Source: Candidatus Saccharicenans sp.
GTDB lineage: Bacteria > Acidobacteriota > Aminicenantia > Aminicenantales > Saccharicenantaceae
Assembly (NCBI GenBank): GCA_030017715.1
Contig: JASEIU010000001.1
Span: 520,677-584,676, forward strand
DNA: 64,000 nt
Reading direction: 5' to 3'
Position numbers and translations under genes: made by a program. The notes under the pieces are model-generated. The model did no database searches. It was not told the origin of the DNA and was given only the letters and a program-made list of their open reading frames with translations. Position 1 is the stretch's first letter, and each line of letters begins with the position of its first letter. Positions 9,503 to 18,258 of the stretch are shown here, in pieces.

Positions 9503-10417
9503 ATGAACCTCAGAGAAACCGCATTTGGCGAATTCTTAAAACCCTCCCAGATAATCTACGACCTGAAAAGCAAGGATAAGCTGGAGGCCATCGAAGAACT
9601 GCTGGACAGCCTGGTCAGGCTGAAACTCATCACCAACAAGAACCTGACTCTGACCCGTATCGTCGACCGGGAAAACCTGGAGTCGACCGCCCTGGGACAC
9701 GGGATTGCCGTCCCCCACGCCCGGGTCGACACCGAAGGCCAGATTGCCGTGGCTGTCGGCCGGTCAGCCGAGGGAATCGATTTTGATGCTCCCGACGGCC
9801 AACCGGTCAGGCTGATAATTCTGGTGGTCTGGAACCCGACCATTCCCGGGCTGTTCAATCACCTTTTTGCCGGCCTGGCCGGCTTCTTGATCAAGCCGGA
9901 AAACAGGTTCAGGTTGTTCAATTCCAGAGATAAAGAGGAGTTGCATCTCGTCCTGTCCGAGATACGTTTTTCTTTTCCCCGGGAAGATAAAATCATCAAC
10001 CGGGCCAGCCTGCTGAAAAAACTGCAGGACATCGAAATCAGGATCAGGCGGGCGCCGAAGGATAAACTGGAAGAACTGCAGAAACACCGCAACCTGATCC
10101 GGGAAGAGCTGGACCAGTCGCTCCTGGCCCGCTTTGACCTGCTGATGGACCGCTATGGCTATGCTGTGGCCGAGGTGGTGGAGGGCGTCTGCCGCAGCTG
10201 CAATATGAGCGTCTCCACCCAGATGGCTTCAGCCATTGAAGAAAGCAACGACATCTATGTTTGTGAGAATTGCGGGAAGTATCTGGTAGCGGCCAGGAAA
10301 GAAAAGGCGGTCAGAGAAAAGGCTGAAAAAGCCGAGAAAGAAAAGCCTGAGGTCAAGAAGTCGAAGGTTAAAAAGCAGAAAGAAGAGGCGGGAAAGAAAA
10401 AACCGGCCAGGAAGTAA
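9503..10417 (+). CDS. EIIA(Ntr)-type PTS domain fused to a C4 zinc ribbon
   Basis: 304 residues in three parts. Residues ~10-155 are a PTS EIIA type-2 domain; the phosphorylatable histidine is H72 in HGIAVPHAR. Residues ~165-225 form a charged helical or coiled-coil stretch (DIEIRIRRAPKDKLEELQKHRN). Residues ~225-262 hold a four-cysteine zinc ribbon (C230, C233, C254, C257). The last ~43 residues are almost purely Lys/Glu/Ala, an unstructured basic tail. The helical hairpin plus C4 ribbon resembles the zf-RING_7 (CT398-like) architecture. No PTS permease, EI or HPr is nearby, so the EIIA part is probably regulatory, but the target is unknown. No convincing ribosome site precedes the ATG (AATAAAAA). 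Confidence 0.85.
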   Translation: MNLRETAFGEFLKPSQIIYDLKSKDKLEAIEELLDSLVRLKLITNKNLTLTRIVDRENLESTALGHGIAVPHARVDTEGQIAVAVGRSAEGIDFDAPDGQPVRLIILVVWNPTIPGLFNHLFAGLAGFLIKPENRFRLFNSRDKEELHLVLSEIRFSFPREDKIINRASLLKKLQDIEIRIRRAPKDKLEELQKHRNLIREELDQSLLARFDLLMDRYGYAVAEVVEGVCRSCNMSVSTQMASAIEESNDIYVCENCGKYLVAARKEKAVREKAEKAEKEKPEVKKSKVKKQKEEAGKKKPARK

Positions 10418-10694
10418 TCTTTCCGATTTATACCTCTGATTTAAATCCTGAATAAGGCCTGATTCAATCAACCGTTCAAAATGGCTATCTGATTTTTCCG
10501 TTTTCCTGTGTTGGATGGTGTGTTGTCAATTCGCCGGGGAGCCGGAAAGATGGTCAGGCCGGCGCCGGGTTGAGCCGGGAGAGGGCTTTCCGGAAGAAAA
10601 ATCTATCAGGCCCGGGTGAAGATTGTAGCAGAGAAACAACGGGGTCTATATTACGCCGTCTCTGCCCCTGGTTTAATTTGGCCGGTAACCTTCT

Positions 10695-12443
10695 CTACCG
10701 GTTTAGGCCGACGGCTGGCAGGCGAGCCGGCTGAAGCAGGCGGTAGACGGGCAGCTCGGACAGGCTCCTCTGCCACTGACCGGCCAGGTAACGGTCGAAG
10801 AAATTCCAGACCACCAGGCCGTCGTCGCTTTCCGGTTCCAGCAGGTAAGCAGCCAGGATGCCTGAAGGCTGGGCGGTTCTGATGAGCAGGGTTCCGGCCG
10901 GGAACTTCCTTGTTTCTTTTTTGTATTCGCCCTTGACCTGGTTCAGGCGGTGTCCTTGAAATGGCCTTTCCGCCCCTTTGAGCTCTTTGGGCATAAAAAT
11001 CTCAACTTCCAGGCTGACCTCTTCGGTCAGCGATTCAACCAGCAGTCCGTGAGTCAGCAGTTTCTCCTTGATTTCCGGGTCAGGCACAGGAATCAGGTAG
11101 GCAAAGGGGAAAGCCACCGTTCTTTTGGGTTCGTAACTGGCAAAATAGGGAACTGTAACCGGTTTTTTCCGGTCGGTTGGTTTCAGCTGCGGGAACCCCC
11201 CGCCCGGCCTTTCAATGACTTCCAGTTCATAGGCATTGATGGTCACCGGTTTGGGCAGCGGCTGGAGGTCGTATTCCACGGCCAGACTCCTGCCTTCGGG
11301 ATTAAGACCGAGCTGGATGGTCCGGCGGTCGGCCTCCTCAACCAGCCTCTGAATTTCGGTGGCTCTGTCTGAGGCATAATCCAGGATGGCTTTAAGGAAA
11401 TAAAAGCAGCTCATCACTCTGGTTTTGTAGTCAGCATGGACATAATTTTCATCCAGGATGGACAGCCGGTTGCGCAGCCCGGCGTAGTTGGTAAAGTAAC
11501 GCGGCTGGGGCTCAAAAGTTATCCAGCCCTTGGACGGGTCGCGCCAGTCCCGGAACATGCCGTAGGGGACGGCCAGGGTGTTGTATTTATCTTTCATGGT
11601 TTTTACAATGGCTGGCAGCATAACGTCCCGCTGGTAGGCCAGAAGTTCCGGGTCGGAGTTGGGATTGAGCGGCCAGGAATAGGTCACTGTTTCTTCATGG
11701 TAGGCGCCGTCGGTTGTGTGGCAGTCAACGACCAGGGCCGGGTCCCAGCGGTTGAGGATATTCTGGACAACCGCCCTCATTTCCGGGCTTTCCAGTTTGA
11801 CGGCATCGCGGTTGAGGTCCAGGTTCATGGCATTCTGACGAATACCAACACCCTGTTCGGGTCCGGGCTGCTGACGCCTGTTTTCCGGGCTGATTCGCTC
11901 ATTACCGTCGGCGTTCAGGTTGGGCACGATGAGCAGGACCAGATTCTTGAGGTAAGGATGGGCGGCCGCCATCAGAATTTCCCGGGCCAGCATCAAGGAA
12001 GCTTCCTTGCCTTCCACCTCTCCGGCGTGAATGTTGGCCTGGATGTAGATGACGGTTTTCTTCAGGTTTCTGGCGGCCTGTGGAGTATGAACCGGAGGGT
12101 GGCTGAGGATGAGCATGGGAATACGGCGCCCCTCGGCCGTCTGCCCGATGTCTTCAACTATCAGATTGGGGCTTATTTTCTGGAGCTCGGAAATAAAATT
12201 GAGCACCTCGTGATAACGTGAAGTGGCGGTGAAATTGCTCCTCTCGGCCACCGTCAGCAACTGCTCGGGAATAACCGCCGACCGGGCAGGAGTCTGGGGG
12301 GCCGGCTTCTGCTGACTGTCGGCCGGCCTGGTTTTCTTCTGGCCCGGAGAGCCGGCCTGCGCCGTCAGAGCAACCAACAGCAGCGTCAGAATAGCCAGGG
12401 TGACCAGTATTATTCTTTTGCGGATTAAAAATTTCTGCTTCAT
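10695..12443 (-). CDS. Exported M14 family zinc carboxypeptidase
   Basis: 582 residues with a signal peptide (about 1-30, ending near TAQAGS) and a low-complexity Pro/Gln linker before the catalytic domain. The M14 zinc site is visible as HAGEVEGKE (HxxE) and, ~105 residues later, VVDCHTTDG for the third ligand, with NLDLNRDAVKLESPEMRAV between them as in the family. Residues ~400-582 form a C-terminal extension of unknown role. It likely trims peptides outside the cytoplasm, matching the other exported peptidases here. Transcribed alone; its 3' end faces the EIIA gene across 277 nt in which I see nothing specific. Confidence 0.88.
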   Translation of the reverse strand: MKQKFLIRKRIILVTLAILTLLLVALTAQAGSPGQKKTRPADSQQKPAPQTPARSAVIPEQLLTVAERSNFTATSRYHEVLNFISELQKISPNLIVEDIGQTAEGRRIPMLILSHPPVHTPQAARNLKKTVIYIQANIHAGEVEGKEASLMLAREILMAAAHPYLKNLVLLIVPNLNADGNERISPENRRQQPGPEQGVGIRQNAMNLDLNRDAVKLESPEMRAVVQNILNRWDPALVVDCHTTDGAYHEETVTYSWPLNPNSDPELLAYQRDVMLPAIVKTMKDKYNTLAVPYGMFRDWRDPSKGWITFEPQPRYFTNYAGLRNRLSILDENYVHADYKTRVMSCFYFLKAILDYASDRATEIQRLVEEADRRTIQLGLNPEGRSLAVEYDLQPLPKPVTINAYELEVIERPGGGFPQLKPTDRKKPVTVPYFASYEPKRTVAFPFAYLIPVPDPEIKEKLLTHGLLVESLTEEVSLEVEIFMPKELKGAERPFQGHRLNQVKGEYKKETRKFPAGTLLIRTAQPSGILAAYLLEPESDDGLVVWNFFDRYLAGQWQRSLSELPVYRLLQPARLPAVGLNR

Positions 12444-12902
12444 GGCTTTTTCCTTTGGTTTATTTTAGGTGTGAATTGTTTTTATGCTCTCGATTAATTG
12501 CTCTTAAGGGCTTCGGGGCTTCGGTGACGTCCGGCACTGCCCGTCCCTGTTTTACAGAAATCAAAGTTTACCGCGCCTGCTGACCGGGGTCAACCGGAAT
12601 TTTCTTTCAGGTTAAGGCATGGCATCCAGTTTAAAAGGATTATTTTGGAGCAGTGTCCTGGCATCCTCTCGTACTGGAGGGGGGGCTGTTGCGGTGCGCC
12701 GCCTCCCGCCCCCGCTTCCAGAACCACTGAAACCGGGATGTTTGAGCAAGGTTGAGGCCGGGAGGAAAGACCAGACGCGATTGACTTCTCTCCATAAGCT
12801 TGACTCCAGGGCGGCCCCGTCGGAGAGGCTGACGCCGGTCGGTATTATTTTCACCCTGACTTATGGCGGGAGACTTCATGTGCTGAGAGCAGGGCCTGGT
12901 TA
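12444..12902 (+). other. Gene-free stretch
   Basis: About 460 nt between two divergent genes. A 102-codon open frame on the plus strand (12619-12927) has Arg/Pro/Gly-rich low-complexity sequence and no ribosome site, and I do not regard it as a gene. I see no structured RNA I can name. Confidence 0.4.
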
Positions 12903-12930
12903 TTTACATTATCAGCCCCAGCTGTAAAAT
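12903..12930 (+). promoter_or_regulatory. Probable sigma-70 promoter of the release-factor-like gene
   Basis: TTTACA (12903-12908), a 16-nt spacer and TAAAAT (12925-12930), ending 20 nt before the ATG at 12951. The match is reasonable but not perfect and the leader would be very short. Confidence 0.4.
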
Positions 12931-12950
12931 AAGCGGGGAGAGTAAAAAAT

Positions 12951-13376
12951 ATGGCACTATTTCCGGTCAGACCAGAAAAAGAAAAAGACCTGCTGGACCG
13001 CATGGCCAGGCTGGGTATTAAAGACACCGACCTGGAGGAGAAGTTCATTCGTTCTCAGGGAAAGGGCGGTCAGAAGGTTAACAAGGCTGCCACCTGCGTT
13101 TACCTGAAACATCTGCCCACGGGCATTGAGGTCAAATGCCAGAGAGAACGCTCTCAGGCCATCAACCGCTTCCTGGCCAGGCGAATCCTGGTAGAGAAAC
13201 TTGAAGCCCGGATTCTGGGAAAGGAAACCGAAGAAAAGCAGCGAATCGAAAAAATACGCCGGCAGAAGCGAAAAAGGTCAAAAAGGGCTAAGGAAAAGAT
13301 GCGGGCTGATAAAAAACGCCGCTCGCTTCTTAAGGAAATGAGAAAAGTTTTTCTGGGCTCTGACGATTCTGGTTGA
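12951..13376 (+). CDS. GGQ-domain release-factor-like ribosome rescue protein
   Basis: 141 residues. Only the peptidyl-tRNA hydrolysis domain of class I release factors is present: RSQGKGGQKVNKAATCVYLKH, with GGQ at residues 39-41, followed by GIEVKCQRERSQAINRFLARRIL. The codon-recognition domains are absent, and the C-terminal third is strongly basic (RRQKRKRSKRAKEKMRADKKRR), as in ArfB and the mitochondrial MTRFR (C12orf65) group. By analogy the tail enters an empty mRNA channel and the GGQ loop releases the stalled peptide. GGGGAGAG precedes the ATG. It ends three bases before the oppositely oriented amidohydrolase gene. Confidence 0.85.
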   Translation: MALFPVRPEKEKDLLDRMARLGIKDTDLEEKFIRSQGKGGQKVNKAATCVYLKHLPTGIEVKCQRERSQAINRFLARRILVEKLEARILGKETEEKQRIEKIRRQKRKRSKRAKEKMRADKKRRSLLKEMRKVFLGSDDSG

Positions 13377-13379
13377 GCT

Positions 13380-14615
13380 TTATTCCGAAGCCAGAGAGAT
13401 CAGACTGTGAAGCAGGAGGTTGGCTGCTTTCTCCAGGTCTTCCGGATTGATGGCTTCTTCCGGGACGTGACTCAGGCCGTCGATGGAGGGAATAAAAACC
13501 ATGGCCGCCGGGCAGACGGCCGAAATTATCTGGGCGTCATGTCCGGCCCCGCTGGGAAGCAATCGGTACTGGTAACCCAGCTTCCGGCAGAGTCCCTTTA
13601 ATCTGTCCAGCAGTTCTTCGTTGATTCTAACCGGCTCGGTGCTGTCGGCGATCCGGCTATAGAAGGTCAGGCCTCTGGTTGAAGCCACCTCTGAGGCCAG
13701 GGCCAGCACCTCTTCTTCCATGGACTTTAATGAATCCGGCTCCTGGCTTCTCAGGTCGAGGGTGAAGTCGGCCTCACCAGGGATAATTGAGAATGAACCC
13801 GGCTTCAGCAACACCCGGCCGATGGTGATGGTGTTGCCGTAATACTTTCTGGCCACCAGCTGGGTGGCTCGCAGGGCGAAATCGGACAGGGCGATGAAAG
13901 CATCCTGTCGAAGTTCAAGGGGAGTGGTGCCGGCGTGCCCCGGGCGTCCGACCAGGGTTGCCTGGTAATAACGTTTGCCGGCGATCGAAGTGACCAGACC
14001 GATGGGTACCCCTTCTTCTTCCAGCGCCGGTCCCTGCTCGATGTGAATTTCCAGATAGGCTGCGAGCTCAGGCCTGTCTGCGGCCGCCCCGCGCACCGAA
14101 TCCGTTGACAGCCCGGCCTTCTGCAGGATTTCTTCCAGAGAATGGCCAAACTGGGTGCGGGCGGTTCTGAGCTGCCCGGACAGAAGCTGTCCGGTGAAGG
14201 CCCGGCTCCCCAGGAAATCGCCCACCAGGTTGCCCTCTTCGTCGGTGAACGAAGCCACTTCCAGCGTTTTTTCCAGGCGGACGTTCTCTTCCTTTAACCT
14301 GCGGAGACATTCCAGGGCGGCCAGCACTCCGACCGAGCCGTCGTACAGGCCACCGTTCAAAACGGTATCCAGATGCGAGCCGGACATCACCACCCGGGTC
14401 TGATTTCCCGGAAGGCGACCGAAGATGTTGCCGGCCCCATCTTGCCGGCAAACGAGACCGGCCTCTTCAATCTTTCGTTTTAGCCATTGTCTGGCTTCCA
14501 GGTCGGGCAGACTGAAAGAAGGGCGTGAAACTCCGCCCTTCGGATCCCGGCCTATAGTCCCCAGTTCTTCCAGGTCTTTTAGCAGACGCTCGAAATTTAC
14601 TCTTAAATCATTCAT
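13380..14615 (-). CDS. M20-type amidohydrolase (N-carbamoyl-amino-acid hydrolase / allantoate amidohydrolase family)
   Basis: About 411 residues from MNDLRVNF, chosen for its AAAGGT ribosome site; in-frame ATGs at 14633 and 14645 would add 6-10 residues. The dinuclear metal site of the hydantoinase/carbamoylase family is intact: GSHLDTVLNGGLYDGSVGVLAALE, SFTDEEGNLVGDFLGSRAF, AYLEIHIEQGPALEEEGVPIG, then SGAGHDAQIIS and GLSHVPEEAI near the C-terminus. The dimerisation-domain signature GHAGTTPLELRQDA is present. The family hydrolyses N-carbamoyl amino acids, allantoate or ureidoglycolate; the substrate cannot be told from sequence and no purine-degradation genes are adjacent. Confidence 0.92.
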   Translation of the reverse strand: MNDLRVNFERLLKDLEELGTIGRDPKGGVSRPSFSLPDLEARQWLKRKIEEAGLVCRQDGAGNIFGRLPGNQTRVVMSGSHLDTVLNGGLYDGSVGVLAALECLRRLKEENVRLEKTLEVASFTDEEGNLVGDFLGSRAFTGQLLSGQLRTARTQFGHSLEEILQKAGLSTDSVRGAAADRPELAAYLEIHIEQGPALEEEGVPIGLVTSIAGKRYYQATLVGRPGHAGTTPLELRQDAFIALSDFALRATQLVARKYYGNTITIGRVLLKPGSFSIIPGEADFTLDLRSQEPDSLKSMEEEVLALASEVASTRGLTFYSRIADSTEPVRINEELLDRLKGLCRKLGYQYRLLPSGAGHDAQIISAVCPAAMVFIPSIDGLSHVPEEAINPEDLEKAANLLLHSLISLASE

Positions 14616-14809
14616 GGGTTTACCTTTAATCATCTCACCACCCATTTTATCAAAAACTTAGAGGTCAGTCCTGGGCTTTGAGAAATTTGAGTTTTTACCT
14701 GCGGGCAGACTTTCCCGTTTCATTGAGGCACTGAGTTTACCCGTCTGTCCCTGAAGGCTGGGGTTGCTCAGACAGGAACGGAGATGATGCAGCCAACCAT
14801 AACAATTAT

Positions 14810-15228
14810 GGATCATCTCCCGATTAGTTGATCAAAAGAAAAATATCTGGTCGAATTACCATAAGATTTCATTGGACTAAGAGAGAGGTTTAGAGGTACA
14901 GCCTCGAAGCGAGAATAATAAAAGAAATATCTTCTCAGCCCTTTGATCAGCCCCGACTCTAACCAAACGAGGAAACCTCTCTGTTTCCCTGACCGGCGGC
15001 AAAAAAGACAGCGGGATGGCACGGCCTGTCTCCGAAGCGCCCGCAGCGGAAGGGGTTCCCCACGGGGGGATGGGTGGAGCGAGGACGGGAGGAGGCGGGC
15101 CGTGACAGGCCCCTCTCCTTACAATTTCAGCCAAAAAAGAAACGGAGAGGCTATCACAAAAAGGAGAATTTATTAATTTCTCTCATTTAATAGATATAGT
15201 ATTTTGTCAACTAATTTGGAGAAGATCT
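14810..15228 (+). mobile_element. 419-bp MITE-like element with terminal inverted repeats and an 8-bp target duplication
   Basis: The left end (from 14811: GATCATCTCC, two mismatched bases, ATTAGTTGA) and the inverted right end (from 15227: GATCTTCTCC, two bases, ATTAGTTGA, CAAAA) match at about 23 of the first 26 positions. Identical octamers ACAATTAT flank both ends (14802-14809 and 15229-15236), a target-site duplication. The interior has no real gene. Its GC-rich core contains GGCCTGTC and, ~90 nt later, GACAGGCC, able to form a long hairpin. The core and right arm recur inverted at ~48274-48497. Eight-bp duplications and ~25-bp ends fit IS256-family mobilisation, and a decayed IS256-type transposase is present at 31861. 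Confidence 0.75.
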
Positions 15229-15316
15229 ACAATTATTAAGAGCCCGAACCCGGGTCTGACCATTTTAATGGCGATTCGCCCCCCAGACGGCCGGGCAGCC
15301 GGGAGAACCGGCCGGG

Positions 15317-16030
15317 TCATCTTTCCAGCAGGGCCAGCATGTCTTTGACCGCCTGAACCATTCCTACCATGGCCGCTCTGGCCACAATGGCAAATCCTAT
15401 GCTGAGCTCGCTTATTTCGGCGATCTCCACAATCGGTCGGACATTGTGATAATCAAGTCCGTGTCCGGCATGAACTTCCAGGCCCAGGCTGCGGGCCAGA
15501 GAAGCTGCCTGCTTGACTTCCTCCAGGTGTTTTAGCCGGTCTCTGTCTTTTCTGGCCTCGGCGTATTTTCCGGTGTTGATTTCGACCAGGTCAACGCCAA
15601 CCTGCTGGCAGGCTTCAATCTGCTGCCGGCGGGGATCGACAAAGATGCTGACTCTGATGCCGGCCGTCTTCAACTTAGAAATGTAGAGGGCCAGGTGCCG
15701 GTTGTGGCCGACCACATCCAGGCCGCCCTGGGTGGTGACCTCGTTGGGGCTTTCCGGAACCAGAGAGACCACCTCCGGTTTGATTTTCCTGGCGATGTTC
15801 AGCATTTCCGGCGTGGCTGCCATCTCCAGGTTTAATTTGGTCTTGATGGTTTCCCTGAGCAGTTTCAGGTCCCTTTCCTGAATGTGACGCCGGTCGCCTC
15901 TCAGATGGCAAACGATGCCCTGAGCGCCGGCCTGTTCGGCCAGCAAAGCGGCCAGCACCGGCTCCGGCTCGACGGCCTTTCTGGCCTGCCGGATGGTGGC
16001 AATGTGGTCAATATTTACTGACAGATTCAT
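15317..16030 (-). CDS. pdxJ: Pyridoxine 5'-phosphate synthase
   Basis: 237 residues from MNLSVNIDHIATIRQARK; GGGAGG sits five bases upstream, whereas an in-frame ATG 21 nt earlier lacks a site. PdxJ condenses 3-amino-1-phosphohydroxyacetone with deoxyxylulose phosphate to make pyridoxine phosphate (the DXP-dependent vitamin B6 route). Diagnostic blocks are NIDHIATIRQAR, GIVCHLRGDRRHI, VSLVPE, INTGKYAEA and VHAGHGLDYHN near the phosphate site. It is the last gene of the ftsH-folP-cdaA-cdaR-glmM-pdxJ series, 85 nt after glmM. Confidence 0.96.
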   Translation of the reverse strand: MNLSVNIDHIATIRQARKAVEPEPVLAALLAEQAGAQGIVCHLRGDRRHIQERDLKLLRETIKTKLNLEMAATPEMLNIARKIKPEVVSLVPESPNEVTTQGGLDVVGHNRHLALYISKLKTAGIRVSIFVDPRRQQIEACQQVGVDLVEINTGKYAEARKDRDRLKHLEEVKQAASLARSLGLEVHAGHGLDYHNVRPIVEIAEISELSIGFAIVARAAMVGMVQAVKDMLALLER

Positions 16031-16115
16031 AATAGCCTCCCTCGGGTTCATTTATCATCGAATCCGGCCCGTAACCGTAAACACCGGACCTTTTGCTTTT
16101 ATTCATTCGCTCAAT

Positions 16116-17459
16116 TCACCGGTCCCCGCAGTGACGGTCGATGATCCGGGCCAGCCTGGCGGCCAGCTCTTCCACCTGGCTCAGGTCAGGGCCCTCGATC
16201 ATCACCCGGGCCAGCATTTCGGTTCCGGAATAGCGAACTTCCAGGCGGCCGTTATTTCCCAGTTGTTGCCTGACCTCGGCCGCGGCCACCTCGAAGCCGG
16301 GTATTTCGGCCAGCGGGACCTTTTCCCTGACCCGGACGTTGAGCAGAACCTGCGGGAATTCCTTAAAATCCCTGACCAGCTCGGACAGGCTCTTTTCTTT
16401 TTCCAGCATGACTTCCAGCATTTTAAGCGAGGTCAGCAGGCCGTCTCCGGCTATCGACTGGTCCAGAAAAATGGTGTGCCCTGATTGCTCTCCTCCCAGG
16501 TTATATCCGCCCTTCAACATTTCATCCAGGACGTACTTGTCTCCGACCCGGGTTCTGAGCAATCTGATTCCGTTTTCTTTCAGAATCTTTTCCAGGCCCA
16601 TGTTGCTCATAATGGTGGCCACCACCGTGTTTTTTTTCAGGGTTTTTTTTTCTTTCAGGTGAAGCGCCTGGACGAACAGGGTGTGGTCGCCGTTTAGAAT
16701 CCGCCCGCGTTCATCAACCCAGATGGCCCGGTCGGCGTCACCGTCGAAGGCCACTCCCAGGTCGGCTCTTTCGGTCATAACTTTTTCTGCCAGCTTTTCG
16801 GGATGGAGGGAGCCGCAGCCGTTATTGATGTTTTTTCCGTCTGGACGGCTGTTGATGGTTATCAGATCAAAACCAAGGCTGCCGAAGAGAGCAGGTGCCA
16901 GTTCGGAACTGGCCCCGTTGGCGCAGTCGACCACCAGTTTCATCCTTTTCTGCGGTCTGGCAGGGCAGGCCTGCCTCAGGAAATCCAGGTAATTCTGTCT
17001 CAGGCCGGCATTGATTTCAAGTCGGCCCTGCCGGACTAACCCGAGGTGATGGGCTCCCGAAGTTATCTCGCTCTCCAGCTCGTCTTCCCAGTCTTCGGGA
17101 GTCTTTGTGCCCAGGTGGGAGAAAATCTTTATCCCGTTATCGAGGTAGGGATTATGGGAAGCTGAAATAACGACGCCGGCGCCAAAGTCGTGAGTCCTGA
17201 CCAGGTAAGAGATGGCTGGTGTGGTTATGATTCCGGCTGAGACGGCCTGTCCGCCTCCGGCCAGGAAGCCGGCAGTTAAGCTTTCTTCCAGCCAGAGTCC
17301 CGATTCCCGGGTATCGCGGCCGGTGATTATTCTGGGCGGGAGTTTCCTGCGCATCAGCAGCCGGGCCAGGGCCCGACCGAGAGTCAGGACGGTTTTTTCG
17401 TCCAGCGGAAATTCTCCGGCTCTGGCTCTTAATCCGTCTGTTCCAAACAACTGGGGCAT
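16116..17459 (-). CDS. glmM: Phosphoglucosamine mutase
   Basis: 447 residues from MPQLFGTDGLRARAGEFPL, with AGGAAGG upstream; an open extension to 17531 has no family similarity. The enzyme converts glucosamine-6-phosphate to glucosamine-1-phosphate for UDP-GlcNAc and cell-wall synthesis. The phosphoserine loop is ISASHNPYLDNGIKIF with the catalytic serine at residue 101; the Mg loop is FDGDADRAIWVDERG; the sugar-binding loop is GGEQSGHTIF; the phosphate loop is RYSGTEMLARVMIEG. The cdaA-cdaR-glmM order is conserved in many bacteria, and in Firmicutes GlmM binds and inhibits CdaA. Confidence 0.96.
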   Translation of the reverse strand: MPQLFGTDGLRARAGEFPLDEKTVLTLGRALARLLMRRKLPPRIITGRDTRESGLWLEESLTAGFLAGGGQAVSAGIITTPAISYLVRTHDFGAGVVISASHNPYLDNGIKIFSHLGTKTPEDWEDELESEITSGAHHLGLVRQGRLEINAGLRQNYLDFLRQACPARPQKRMKLVVDCANGASSELAPALFGSLGFDLITINSRPDGKNINNGCGSLHPEKLAEKVMTERADLGVAFDGDADRAIWVDERGRILNGDHTLFVQALHLKEKKTLKKNTVVATIMSNMGLEKILKENGIRLLRTRVGDKYVLDEMLKGGYNLGGEQSGHTIFLDQSIAGDGLLTSLKMLEVMLEKEKSLSELVRDFKEFPQVLLNVRVREKVPLAEIPGFEVAAAEVRQQLGNNGRLEVRYSGTEMLARVMIEGPDLSQVEELAARLARIIDRHCGDR

Positions 17460-17520
17460 GTCGTCCTTCCTGCTTTTGTTAAGTTTGAGGCTGCAGGGTT
17501 GCGATGACTCTGAGACTTTA

Positions 17521-18258
17521 TTATAAATCAAGCCGGCGAGAATTCGAACCTCTGTCCGGTTGTTTGCCTCCGGCGGCTCCAGAGGTTGTGGAGTCTATTT
17601 TCTCGATGGTCATGGTTACTCTGGCCCGGGGATAAGGAGTGAGCAGCCGGAGCTCGGGCCGGGGAAGAATCAAGTCCACTTCCAGCACAGTGCTGGTGGT
17701 CAGAGTTGAGGCATCTATGGGACTGGTAATGACTTTGTCCCGAACCCGGACTTTGCTTTCCGGCCCGGCTACCATGACTCTGGTCGGGTTGACTTCCACC
17801 CGGGCCAGGCGGTAGCCGTCCGGAGGCCGACCGATTATGGTCGGAACCACTTCCATTTCCAGTTTCTTGGTTCTTTCCAGTTTGATATGAACATAGGCCG
17901 GACTGAAGCTTACGATTTCCACCCCGGCCGGGGCTTTGATCATCCCCCCCTCTATCAGGTATTCCTGTTGATAGATGCTGGCCCGGCTCATATCAAGCTG
18001 GGCGGAGAAGCTGTCAGGTCGAAGCTCATTTATCAATCTCTTCCGTGCCCTGATTTTAAGGTTCAGGCTGGTGTCGGGGGGTTCGAGCACCTCCACTTCG
18101 GGCGGGATGTTGACCAGCTCCAGGGAGACCGTCAGGTTTTTCTCGGCAAAGGTCTTCTCTTCCGGGATCAGAATTATCCACAGCACCAGGGCCAGGAACA
18201 GGGCCAGAACCTTTAATTGCCAGTTTCGGAGGATGATTTCTTTTCTCATGATTTTCAT
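17521..18258 (-). CDS. cdaR: CdaR-like YbbR-domain membrane regulator of diadenylate cyclase
   Basis: 245 residues. One N-terminal transmembrane helix (about 13-30, LKVLALFLALVLWIILIP) anchors two or three extracytoplasmic YbbR repeats (FAEKNLTVSLELVNIPPEVEVL; RTKKLEMEVVPTIIGRPPDGYRLARVEVNPTRVMVAGPE). The C-terminal tail is a short, disordered Ser/Gly/Arg-rich segment. In characterised bacteria CdaR binds CdaA and modulates cyclic-di-AMP synthesis. Its ATG overlaps the cdaA stop codon as ATGA, implying translational coupling. glmM follows after 61 nt. Confidence 0.9.
   Translation of the reverse strand: MKIMRKEIILRNWQLKVLALFLALVLWIILIPEEKTFAEKNLTVSLELVNIPPEVEVLEPPDTSLNLKIRARKRLINELRPDSFSAQLDMSRASIYQQEYLIEGGMIKAPAGVEIVSFSPAYVHIKLERTKKLEMEVVPTIIGRPPDGYRLARVEVNPTRVMVAGPESKVRVRDKVITSPIDASTLTTSTVLEVDLILPRPELRLLTPYPRARVTMTIEKIDSTTSGAAGGKQPDRGSNSRRLDL

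Noticed and set aside
12663-12675. On the minus strand AGTACGAGAGGAT resembles the sarcin-ricin loop of 23S rRNA.
   Set aside because: The flanking bases do not follow 23S rRNA on either side (no upstream GGGGCTGCTCCT, no downstream helix), so a chance 12-base match is the simpler reading.
12619-12927. 102-codon plus-strand frame upstream of the release-factor-like gene.
   Set aside because: Pro/Arg/Gly-rich composition, no ribosome site, no domain; it also covers the probable promoter.
14810-15228. Considered as a CRISPR leader or structured ncRNA because of the hairpins.
   Set aside because: There are no regularly spaced repeats; inverted ends and a target duplication explain it better as a mobile element.
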